Of a stretch of 64,000 nt of DNA, positions 33,427 to 40,978 are shown in pieces. Position 1 is the first letter of the stretch; each line of letters opens with the position of its first letter. Under the pieces are notes generated by a model, which had not been told where the DNA came from, did not search any database, and worked only from the letters and a program-made list of their open reading frames with translations. The position numbers were made by a program, and so were the translations under genes. Source of the DNA: Streptomyces sp. MNU76 (lineage in GTDB: Bacteria > Actinomycetota > Actinomycetes > Streptomycetales > Streptomycetaceae); contig NZ_JAJKLK010000029.1 in the NCBI RefSeq assembly GCF_020982545.1, positions 1 through 64,000 on the forward strand, written 5' to 3'.

Positions 33427-33820
33427 GGCGTCTGCTCCTTGTGCGGGCTGTGGTCCGTCGGGTCCCACGGGGTGACGGACGGACTGCGGGGCACCCGTCC
33501 CGTTCGAACCGGCTCGTGCGCCGGCTGCTGCGACTCCTCCACCCTGCGAGGACGGACCGAAGGGAGACAACTTGCATCGCCTGTGCAGCGCTTTGTGCCG
33601 TGCCGCGTCGCTTCGCACCGCGTCGCTTCGCAGCGCTTCGCGTCCCTTCACATCGCTTCGGCAGCGCGCCGCGCTGTCGTGTGCGCCGGGCGCGCCGGGC
33701 GCGCCGGGCGCTCAGCGCGAAGCGGCCGCACTTTTCACTCCTTCGGCGCATCCGTGCGCGCCTCTGCCACGGAAGGCGTTGAAGCAGACACCGCTGTTGC
33801 CGGCGACGGAAGGAACCCTG
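33427..33820. promoter_or_regulatory. Divergent litS-crtE intergenic region with short tandem repeats
   Basis: This 394-bp gap holds no gene. It must carry the promoters for the leftward sigma gene and the rightward crtE operon. CCGCGTCGCTTCGCA is repeated in direct tandem (33603-33617 and 33618-33632), followed by two degenerate CGCTTCG units. GCGCCGGGC is repeated three times (33683-33709). The CGCTTCG units could be binding sites for LitR or another regulator; no clear -35/-10 pair could be assigned. Confidence 0.5.
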
Positions 33821-35107
33821 ATGGGCCCCAGCGACGCGAAGGATCACCCCGCGGCAGCGTCACCGCCCGGATCCGGTGAGGAGGACCCCTCACCCATGCC
33901 GGCGGACGCGTGCGGGCCACACGCCGTCGACCGCGGGCCGCACGCCGTCGACCGCGACGTCCCCGGGGCCGTACGACGGGTGCTGGAGGGTCTGCTGGCG
34001 GAGCGCACCGAGCGGGCCGCCGCGCTCGACCCGGTCTTCGCGGGGGATCTGGCCGAGCGGGTCGCACGCTTCGCCCTGGACGGAGGCAAGCTCATGCGGC
34101 CGCGCTTCGTCTGGTGGGCCCTGCGCGCGTGCGGGGGAGGGGCCGCCGAGACGGAGGCCGCCCTGCGGATCGGCGCCGCGCTCGAACTCATCCAGACCTG
34201 CGCGCTGGTCCACGACGACGTCATGGACGGCTCCCGGCTGCGCCGAGGCCGACTCGCCCTGCACGCCGACATCGCCGCGCAGTACGCCGACGTCACGGAG
34301 CCGGTCCACGGGACGCGTTTCGGAGAGGCCGCGGCCATCCTCGCCGGCGATCTGGCCCTGGCCTGGGCGGACGACATCGTGGCGGCGACCAGGGCGACAC
34401 CGGCCGCCGAGCACGCCGTGCGCGAGCTGTGGAGCACCATGCGCACCGAGATGGTGGCCGGTCAGTACCTGGACATCCAGGGCCAGGCGACCTCCTCCAG
34501 GTCCCTGGCCCGCGCGATCCGCGCCGCCTGCCTGAAGAGCGCCCTGTACTCGGTGGAGCGCCCCCTGGCACTCGGGGCGGCGCTGGCGGGCGCGGACGCT
34601 GCGCGGACCCGCGCCCTGTGCTCGGCCGGGCGCTGCGTCGGCATCGCCTTCCAGCTCCGGGACGACCTCGGCGACGTCTTCGGCGGTCCCCGGCACGTCG
34701 GCAAACCCACCGGGGGCGACATCCGGGCCGGCAAGCCCACCTACCTGGTCGCCGTGGCACAGGCCCGGGCCGAGGTGGCCGACGACCGCCACGCCCTCGC
34801 CGTACTGGGGCGGTCCCTCGGCCGGGCCGATCTGCCGGAGCACCGTCTCGCCGAGGTCCGCGACGTCCTGGTCCGCACCGGCGCGCGCGACATCGTCGAG
34901 GCGAAGATCGAGCGCCTCGTCGCCCAGGGCCTGCGTCACCTGGAATCCGCCCCGCTGGAGGCGGAGGGCCGACTGCGGCTGCGGGACCTGCTGCACACCG
35001 CGGCCGGCGCCCCGTCACCGCCGCCTCCCTCCTCCGGCGCCCATGGCCCCCTGGACGGCGTGCCCGTCTCGCTGCTGCTGGGCGCCGTCGAAGGGGCCGC
35101 CCGATGA
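33821..35107 (+). CDS. crtE: Geranylgeranyl diphosphate synthase
   Basis: CrtE makes GGPP, the C20 precursor of phytoene. The 428-residue protein has the first Asp-rich motif in LVHDDVMDGSRLRRG and the second in FQLRDDLGDVFGG, plus GGKLMRPRF and GKPTYLVAVAQA. The N-terminus carries a short direct repeat (GPHAVDR twice) and is longer than average. The start at 33821 follows GGAAGGAACCCTG. It is the first gene of a rightward operon and overlaps crtI by 4 bases. An unrelated polyprenyl synthase is encoded at 27509. Confidence 0.92.
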   Translation: MGPSDAKDHPAAASPPGSGEEDPSPMPADACGPHAVDRGPHAVDRDVPGAVRRVLEGLLAERTERAAALDPVFAGDLAERVARFALDGGKLMRPRFVWWALRACGGGAAETEAALRIGAALELIQTCALVHDDVMDGSRLRRGRLALHADIAAQYADVTEPVHGTRFGEAAAILAGDLALAWADDIVAATRATPAAEHAVRELWSTMRTEMVAGQYLDIQGQATSSRSLARAIRAACLKSALYSVERPLALGAALAGADAARTRALCSAGRCVGIAFQLRDDLGDVFGGPRHVGKPTGGDIRAGKPTYLVAVAQARAEVADDRHALAVLGRSLGRADLPEHRLAEVRDVLVRTGARDIVEAKIERLVAQGLRHLESAPLEAEGRLRLRDLLHTAAGAPSPPPPSSGAHGPLDGVPVSLLLGAVEGAAR

Positions 35108-36648
35108 CCAGGACCGTTCCCGGGCGCACGGACCACGTGGTGGTCGTCGGCGCCGGACTCTCCGGCCTGGCGGCCACCCTGCACCTGCTCGGAGCCGGCC
35201 GCCGGGTCACCCTCGTCGAGCGTGACCCGCTGCCCGGCGGTCGCGCCGGACGCCTGGAGCGCGGCGGCTATCGCATCGACACCGGCCCCACCGTGCTGAC
35301 CATGCCCGAGCTCGCCGACGAGGCATTCGCCGCGGTCGGCGCGACCCTGCGCGACCGCGTCGACCTCATCCCCCTGCACCCGGCCTACCGGGCCCTGTTC
35401 GCCGACGGCAGCGGCCTCGACGTCCACACCGACGCCGACGCCATGGAGGCGGAGGTCGAACGCTTCGCGGGCGCCGAGGAGGCCGCGGGCTACCGGCGGC
35501 TGCGCGGCTGGCTGGAGCGGCTGTACCGGGCGCAGATGAGACGCTTCATCGACACCAACTTCGACTCCCCCTTCCAGCTGCTCACCCCGGACCTCGCGCG
35601 GCTCGCCGCGCTCGGCGGCTTCGGACGGCTGGACGCCGGCATCGGCCGCCATCTGCGCGACGAACGCCTGCGCCGGGTCTTCTCCTTCCAGGCGCTCTAC
35701 GCCGGCGTCCCGCCCGCGCGTGCCCTCGCCGCCTACGCCGTGATCGCCTACATGGACACCGTGGCCGGCGTGTACTTCCCCCGCGGCGGGATGCACGCCC
35801 TGCCGCAGGCCATGGCGGACGCCGCCGCCGAAGCGGGCGCGGACCTGCGGTTCGGGCGGGACGTCACCCGGCTGGAACGCTCCGGCGACCGCGTCACCGC
35901 CGTGGTCACCGCACACGAGCGCATCCCGTGCGACGCCGTCGTCCTCACCCCCGATCTGCCCGTCGCCTACGCCCTGCTGGGCCGCCCGCCGCGCCGCCCG
36001 CTGCGGATCAGACACGCGCCGTCGGCCGTCGTCCTGCACGCCGGCACCGACCGGACCTGGCCCCGACTCGCCCACCACACCCTGTCCTTCGGCACCGCGT
36101 GGCGACGCACCTTCGACGAACTCACCCGCACCGGAAGCCTGATGAGCGACCCGTCCCTGCTGATCACCCGCCCGACCGCCACCGACCCGACGCTCGCCCC
36201 GCCCGGCCACCACCTGCACTACATCCTCGCGCCCTGTCCCAACACCGACATCGGACCGGACGCCGCCGCGTGGGGCGACCTGGCTCCCCGCTACCGCGAC
36301 AGCATCCTGCGGGAGCTGGAACGCCGCGGCTTCGACGGCCTCGCCGACGCCGTCGAGGAGCAGGCGCTCGTCACCCCGGCCGACTGGCACGCCCAGGGCC
36401 ACGCGGCGGGCACCCCCTTCTCGGCCGCCCACACCTTCGCGCAGACCGGCCCGTTCCGGCCGCGCAACCTCGTCCGCGGCACCGCCAACGCCGTACTCGC
36501 CGGCTGCGGCACCACCCCCGGCGTGGGCGTGCCGACCGTCCTGCTGTCCGGCAAGCTCGCCGCCGCCCGCATCACCGGCCGACACGCGCCCCCCGTCCCC
36601 AGGCGTCGGCGCACCGCGTCGGCCGCACCGGAAGGAACCCCCTCATGA
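35104..36648 (+). CDS. crtI: Phytoene desaturase
   Basis: This 514-residue FAD enzyme converts phytoene to lycopene through successive desaturations. The N-terminal FAD motif is VVVGAGLSGLAATLHLLGAG, followed by LPGGRAGRLERGGYRIDTGP. The C-terminal bacterial phytoene desaturase signature region is NLVRGTANAVLAGCGTTPGVG, with the final segment VPTVLLSGKLAAARI. Size is normal. The ATG overlaps the crtE stop and its own stop overlaps the crtB start (ATGA at 36645). Confidence 0.93.
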   Translation: MTRTVPGRTDHVVVVGAGLSGLAATLHLLGAGRRVTLVERDPLPGGRAGRLERGGYRIDTGPTVLTMPELADEAFAAVGATLRDRVDLIPLHPAYRALFADGSGLDVHTDADAMEAEVERFAGAEEAAGYRRLRGWLERLYRAQMRRFIDTNFDSPFQLLTPDLARLAALGGFGRLDAGIGRHLRDERLRRVFSFQALYAGVPPARALAAYAVIAYMDTVAGVYFPRGGMHALPQAMADAAAEAGADLRFGRDVTRLERSGDRVTAVVTAHERIPCDAVVLTPDLPVAYALLGRPPRRPLRIRHAPSAVVLHAGTDRTWPRLAHHTLSFGTAWRRTFDELTRTGSLMSDPSLLITRPTATDPTLAPPGHHLHYILAPCPNTDIGPDAAAWGDLAPRYRDSILRELERRGFDGLADAVEEQALVTPADWHAQGHAAGTPFSAAHTFAQTGPFRPRNLVRGTANAVLAGCGTTPGVGVPTVLLSGKLAAARITGRHAPPVPRRRRTASAAPEGTPS

Positions 36649-38795
36649 CCGCCCGCGAACTCGACGCGGCGGGCATCACCGAGCCGGTGCTGCGCGACGC
36701 CTACGCCCGCTGCCGCCGCCTCAACGCCCGGCACGGCAGGACCTACTTCCTCGCCACCCGGCTGCTGCCCGTGGAACGCCGCCCTGCCGTGCACGCGCTC
36801 TACGGCTTCGCCCGCTGGGCCGACGACATCGTCGACTCCCTGGACACCGACGCGCCCGCGCACCGCCGCGCGGCGGACCTCGCGCTCCTCCACGAACGGC
36901 TGGAACGAGGACTGCGCGACGCCCACGCCCGAACGGACGGCCACGCCCTGACCGACGGCCACGGCATCAGTGACGTCATCGGTGACGGCGTCGGCGTCGG
37001 CGACGGTGACGAGCCGGTCGTCCTCGCGCTCGCCGACACGGCCCGCCGGTACGCCATCGACCACCGGCACTTCAGCGACTTCATGGCCTCCATGCGCAGC
37101 GACCTGGAGGTCACCGACTACCCGACCTACGACGACCTGCGCACCTACATGCACGGCTCCGCCGCCGTGATCGGGCTGCAGATGCTGCCGATCCTCGGCA
37201 CGGTGGTCCCGCGCGAGGAGGCCGCCCCGCACGCCGCCGCCCTCGGGGTGGCCTTCCAACTGACCAACTTCCTGCGGGACGTCGGCGAGGACCTCGACCG
37301 CGGCCGCCTCTATCTGCCCGCCGACCTGCTGAGCGCGCACGGAACGGACCGGGAACTGCTGTCGTGGAGCCGCCGCACCGGCCGGCGCGACCGGCGGATC
37401 ACCGAGGCACTGCGTGCCTTCGAGGACCTCACCCGTGGCGTCTACCGCGAGGCGGCCCCGGGCCTCGCCCTGCTCGACCCCGTCTCACGCCCCTGCATCC
37501 GCACCGCGTTCGTGCTGTACGGGGGCATCCTGGACGCCGTCGCTCGCGACGGCTACGCCGTGCTGCACCGCCGCGCCGTGGTCCCCCGCCGACGGCGCGC
37601 AGCGGTGGCCGTCGACGGACTCGTACGCCTGACGGCGGCACGGGCGGCGGCGGCACGGGCGGCGCGCGCCGGGGCACGGCGGCCGGGACCGCGCCCGCCG
37701 GACACCGCGCCCGCCGCCGGACATGAGCCGACCGCCGTCACCGCCCCGCCCACCCGCTCCACGAGGAGGTCGCGTGAGCCCCCGACGCCCCGACCGCGGC
37801 CGCCGCCGGTATCCCCTGTCCCTGAACCGCGACACGGTGCCCTGGGAACGTCAGCGGCCGACCTGGCGCGAGGCCCGCCCGGCCGTGATCGCCGAGGCCC
37901 TCAAACGCGCGCAGGCCCGCCCGTCGGGCAACTGGTACGTCGTCGGCGCGACCCGGGACATCCGGGACGACCGTCCGCTCGCCCGGACGATCGCGGGCCG
38001 GGAGATCGTCGTCTGGCGTGCCGCGGACGGCCGTCTGGTCGCCGGGCCCGGCGTCTGCCCCCACCTGGGCGCGCCGCTGAAGGACAGCCCGGTGCGCTGC
38101 GGCACCCTCCTGTGCCACTGGCACGGACTCGCCCTGTCCGGCGGCCCGTTCGCGGGCTGGGAGCCGCTGCCCGCGTACGACGACGGTGTGCTGGTCTGGG
38201 TACGCCTGGACGACGTGGGCGGCGAGTCGCCTCTCGAAGCACCCGTGGTGCCGGTACGGCCGGACAGCGCGGCCGCGCTGTCGGCGGTCTACGTCGCCGT
38301 CGGCGTCTGCGAGCCGGAGGACGTGGTCGCCAACCGGCTGGATCCGTGGCACGGCGCCTGGTTCCACCCGTACTCCTTCGTCGACCTGACCGTCGTCGAC
38401 GCGCCCGCCGGGGAGGAGGACGGGTTCACGGTCGACGTGTCCTTCAGGCTCACCGGGCGACTCGTCGTGCCGGTGCGGGCGGTGTTCACCGCGCCCGAGC
38501 CGCGCACGGTCGTCATGCGGATCACCGAGGGCGAGGGCGAGGGCTCGGTGGTGGAGACCCATGCGACACCGCTCGCTCCCGACGACCGGGGCCGGCCCCG
38601 GACAGCCGTCGTGGAGGCCGTCGTGGCCGCCTCGGACCGGCCCGGGTTCGCCCTGGCCCGCAAGGCGGCGCCGCTGCTGCGACCGCTCGTACGGGCTGCC
38701 GCGGGCCGCCTGTGGCGCGACGACCTCGCCTACGCGGAGCGGCGCTGGCACCTGCGTTCCACGGGCCGCTTCCCCGGGTGACGAGAAGCGGGTGA
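36645..38795 (+). CDS. crtB: Phytoene synthase, reading frame not closed before the next gene
   Basis: CrtB joins two GGPP molecules to phytoene. The first 340 residues are a complete squalene/phytoene synthase domain with both Asp-rich motifs (RWADDIVDSLD and NFLRDVGEDLDRGRLYLP) and a short Gly/Asp-rich insertion (about residues 100-125). The domain ends near 37640. An Ala/Arg/Pro-rich tail with normal codon bias runs to about 37770, but no stop occurs at the expected place: the TGA overlapping the next gene's GTG (37775-37777) is out of frame. The frame then stays open antiphase to the Rieske gene until 38795. A small indel near the 3' end is the simplest explanation; the natural end is probably 37777. 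The open-frame end is reported. Confidence 0.8.
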   Translation: MTARELDAAGITEPVLRDAYARCRRLNARHGRTYFLATRLLPVERRPAVHALYGFARWADDIVDSLDTDAPAHRRAADLALLHERLERGLRDAHARTDGHALTDGHGISDVIGDGVGVGDGDEPVVLALADTARRYAIDHRHFSDFMASMRSDLEVTDYPTYDDLRTYMHGSAAVIGLQMLPILGTVVPREEAAPHAAALGVAFQLTNFLRDVGEDLDRGRLYLPADLLSAHGTDRELLSWSRRTGRRDRRITEALRAFEDLTRGVYREAAPGLALLDPVSRPCIRTAFVLYGGILDAVARDGYAVLHRRAVVPRRRRAAVAVDGLVRLTAARAAAARAARAGARRPGPRPPDTAPAAGHEPTAVTAPPTRSTRRSREPPTPRPRPPPVSPVPEPRHGALGTSAADLARGPPGRDRRGPQTRAGPPVGQLVRRRRDPGHPGRPSARPDDRGPGDRRLACRGRPSGRRARRLPPPGRAAEGQPGALRHPPVPLARTRPVRRPVRGLGAAARVRRRCAGLGTPGRRGRRVASRSTRGAGTAGQRGRAVGGLRRRRRLRAGGRGRQPAGSVARRLVPPVLLRRPDRRRRARRGGGRVHGRRVLQAHRATRRAGAGGVHRARAAHGRHADHRGRGRGLGGGDPCDTARSRRPGPAPDSRRGGRRGRLGPARVRPGPQGGAAAATARTGCRGPPVARRPRLRGAALAPAFHGPLPRVTRSG
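37774..38781 (+). CDS. Rieske [2Fe-2S] protein of the carotenoid operon (DUF5914-like)
   Basis: The product is 335 residues, starting at GTG 37774 behind GAGGAGGT. Residues about 50-140 form a Rieske domain with ligands in GVCPHLGAPL and LLCHWHGLAL (C-x-H and C-x2-H). The rest (about 150-335) resembles a ring-hydroxylating oxygenase catalytic domain in length, though the usual mononuclear-iron His-His-Asp set is not obvious; NRLDPWHGAWFHPYSF offers His candidates. Proteins of this type follow crtB in several Streptomyces carotenoid operons. A carotenoid or aromatic end-group oxygenation is plausible but unproved. The whole gene overlaps the unclosed crtB frame. Confidence 0.82.
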   Translation: MSPRRPDRGRRRYPLSLNRDTVPWERQRPTWREARPAVIAEALKRAQARPSGNWYVVGATRDIRDDRPLARTIAGREIVVWRAADGRLVAGPGVCPHLGAPLKDSPVRCGTLLCHWHGLALSGGPFAGWEPLPAYDDGVLVWVRLDDVGGESPLEAPVVPVRPDSAAALSAVYVAVGVCEPEDVVANRLDPWHGAWFHPYSFVDLTVVDAPAGEEDGFTVDVSFRLTGRLVVPVRAVFTAPEPRTVVMRITEGEGEGSVVETHATPLAPDDRGRPRTAVVEAVVAASDRPGFALARKAAPLLRPLVRAAAGRLWRDDLAYAERRWHLRSTGRFPG

Positions 38796-38961
38796 CGACG
38801 GAGGGCTGCCGCGATCGCGAACTCCGTGAGCGCATCCGTTCGACCATGTTCGCCGGAAGACAGGCAGTGCGGGAGCCCGTGACCCGCACGGCCCGTGGCT
38901 GACACGCGGGCCGTGGCCCATGCGGCCCGTGGCGCACGCAGGGTGTGGAAGGAGGCAAACC

Positions 38962-40035
38962 ATGGCGCAACGTCCCACGCCCGGCTTCCTCGCCCCCGCG
39001 CCCGAGCAGGTCGCCGAACTGCCCCGCCACCGGGTGACGACGGGCTTCCTCGCGCGCAGGCTCGGCGTGTCACCGACGACGCTGCGCTCCTGGGACCGCC
39101 GGTACGGCCTGGGGCCCGCCGTACGGGCCGAGGGCCGCCAGCGCCGCTGGTCGCCCGAGGACGTGGCGATGCTCCAGGAGATGTGCCGGCTGACGGCCAC
39201 GGGAGTGCCTCCGGCGGAGGCCGCCCGTGCCGCCATGGAGCGGGCGAGGGGGCAGGTCGGTGAGGTGCCCCGCTCGACCGTCGTGCCCCCGGCCGCGCGG
39301 CCGGGGGACGTCGGCGTTCCCGCACCCGCTGCCCCGGCCGTCCGGGCGCGGCGTGGGCACCCCCCGGCCTCCGCCCTGCCCCTGGGCGACGTACGCCAGG
39401 AATGCCGGGGCCTGGCCCGTGCCGCCGTCCGGCTGGACGCGGCGGCTGTCCAGGAACAACTCCTGGCCGTCGTAGGCGCCTACGGGCTCGTCGTGGCGTG
39501 GGAAGAGGTGATGGCGCCCACTCTGCGGGCGGTCGGCCGCAAGTGGGAGTCCTCCGGCGACCGGTACGTGGAGGTCGAGCACCTGCTGTCCTGGTACATC
39601 TCCACCACGCTGCGGCACATGTACCTCTCGACGCCGGGACCGGCGGGGGAGGCCGCGCCCGTCCTGCTGGCCTGTCTCCCCGACGAGCACCACACGCTGC
39701 CGCTGGAGGCGCTCGCCGCCGCGCTGGCGGAGCGGCGTGTCCCGGTGCTGATGCTCGGCGGAGCGGTCCCGGCCGAGGCAATGGACGCGGCCGTACGACG
39801 TGTCGCCCCGGCCGCGGTCGCCCTGTGGGCCCAGTCGCGGGCCACCGCCGGCCTGGCGCTGGCCCAGCACATCGCCGCGACCCGCTGGGGGATCCGCGGC
39901 GCGCGCAGACAGAGCCCCGTCCTTCTGTGCGGCCCCGGCTGGGGCCGCCGCACTCCGGAGGAACTGCCGCGGCCGTCCGGACTGCAGGACGCGGTGACCA
40001 TGCTGGTGCCGCTCTCCGCGTCGACGCGACCGTAG
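38962..40035 (+). CDS. litR: MerR-type regulator with B12-binding domain (LitR photoreceptor)
   Basis: This is a 357-residue light-sensing regulator. Residues about 24-95 are a MerR HTH (TTGFLARRLGVSPTTLRSWD). After an Ala/Pro linker, residues 150-357 form a CarH/LitR-type cobalamin-binding region with a four-helix part (GRKWESSGDRYVEVEHLLSW, matching the W-x-EH motif over the adenosyl group) and a Rossmann part with the lower cobalt ligand His in DEHHTLPLE. Adenosylcobalamin-bound CarH/LitR proteins lose DNA binding on illumination. It is encoded downstream of the crtEIB operon with its own AAGGAGG, and should control the litS and crt promoters. Confidence 0.9.
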   Translation: MAQRPTPGFLAPAPEQVAELPRHRVTTGFLARRLGVSPTTLRSWDRRYGLGPAVRAEGRQRRWSPEDVAMLQEMCRLTATGVPPAEAARAAMERARGQVGEVPRSTVVPPAARPGDVGVPAPAAPAVRARRGHPPASALPLGDVRQECRGLARAAVRLDAAAVQEQLLAVVGAYGLVVAWEEVMAPTLRAVGRKWESSGDRYVEVEHLLSWYISTTLRHMYLSTPGPAGEAAPVLLACLPDEHHTLPLEALAAALAERRVPVLMLGGAVPAEAMDAAVRRVAPAAVALWAQSRATAGLALAQHIAATRWGIRGARRQSPVLLCGPGWGRRTPEELPRPSGLQDAVTMLVPLSASTRP

Positions 40036-40158
40036 GGGCGCGACCGTGACGGGCGCGGCCGGGAGGCCGGATGCCGAAAGGGCGCGCCCGAACACCGAGC
40101 GAGAGCGCCCGCCGGGAAGCAAAGCGTCAGCCGCACATCAACACACATCAACCGCGCT

Positions 40159-40806
40159 TCAGTTCCCGGTCCCGTCGCGACGGCAGTACAGGAACAGATG
40201 GGGCTCGGGCCCGGCGTCGGGGTGGTCCGGCGTGAACACGGCGCTGTGCCGGGACAGGACCGTCAGTCCCGCCGCCTCCACCATGCCGACGACGCCCTCC
40301 TCGGCGAAGCTGGTCGCGCGGACCGGCAGGCCCATGAAGAGCACCTCGACGTCCTCCACGTCCGCGGGCACGGTGGCCAGCACCAGATGCCCGCCCGGCC
40401 TGAGGGCGCGGGCCAGACGCCGCGTCAGCGCCGTCTGCTCGGCGCGCGTCATCTGCAGCAGCGAGAAGAACACGCACACGCCGTCGAAGGAGTCCGCGTC
40501 GAGGGGGAGGTCCCGGATGTCGCCGTGCCGGAACTCGGCTTCGGGGACCTGACGGGCGGCGAGTTCCACCATGACGGGGGAGACGTCGACGCCCAGCACC
40601 CAGTGGCCCGCCTCGACCAGCGCGGCCGCCGTGGGCCGGCCCGTGCCGCTGCCCACGTCCAGCGTCCGCGCCGCCGGCGGCAGCCGCTCGATCAGCCAGC
40701 CCAGCGCGGACAGATGGGCGGGAGCACGCGCGAACGCCTTCTCGTAGGAGGGACCCAGCGCGTCGAACAGCGCGGCGGCGGGCGGCCGTTGGTCCTCTTG
40801 CCTCAC
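40159..40806 (-). CDS. Class I SAM-dependent methyltransferase
   Basis: This 215-residue protein has SAM motif I in TLDVGSGTGRPTAAALVEAG, motif II in VLGVDVSPVMVELAARQVP and motif IV near DSFDGVCVFFSLLQMT. It is a single soluble domain. GTG 40806 is chosen because GAAGGGA lies upstream. The substrate cannot be predicted. It is divergent from pgm and convergent with litR, so it is likely transcribed alone. Confidence 0.85.
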   Translation of the reverse strand: MRQEDQRPPAAALFDALGPSYEKAFARAPAHLSALGWLIERLPPAARTLDVGSGTGRPTAAALVEAGHWVLGVDVSPVMVELAARQVPEAEFRHGDIRDLPLDADSFDGVCVFFSLLQMTRAEQTALTRRLARALRPGGHLVLATVPADVEDVEVLFMGLPVRATSFAEEGVVGMVEAAGLTVLSRHSAVFTPDHPDAGPEPHLFLYCRRDGTGN

Positions 40807-40911
40807 ATCGACGTCCCTTCGCTCGTCGACCCGTATGGTCGCACCCGCGGGACACACGCCACAACGGCCGCCCGGTGCGCGTGCGTCACGGCGGGCCGGG
40901 CAGGGGAGAAT

Positions 40912-40938
40912 GAGGACCGTACTCGGAGGACCGTACTC
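40912..40938 (+). promoter_or_regulatory. Direct repeat GAGGACCGTACTC x2 upstream of pgm
   Basis: GAGGACCGTACTC occurs at 40912-40924 and 40926-40938 with one base between. The 12-mer AGGACCGTACTC recurs at 51366-51377, 24 bp upstream of carbamate kinase. This suggests a shared regulator or promoter element. Confidence 0.5.
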
Positions 40939-40978
40939 AACGGCCCTCGACGGTCGAGCTTTGCGGAGGAGCGGGGAA

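Noticed and set aside
37774..38795. C-terminal extension of CrtB as a functional domain
   Set aside because: The extension is Arg/Pro-rich and antiphase to the well-formed Rieske gene, so it looks like an out-of-frame reading and not a fused domain. It is kept only as the open-frame end.
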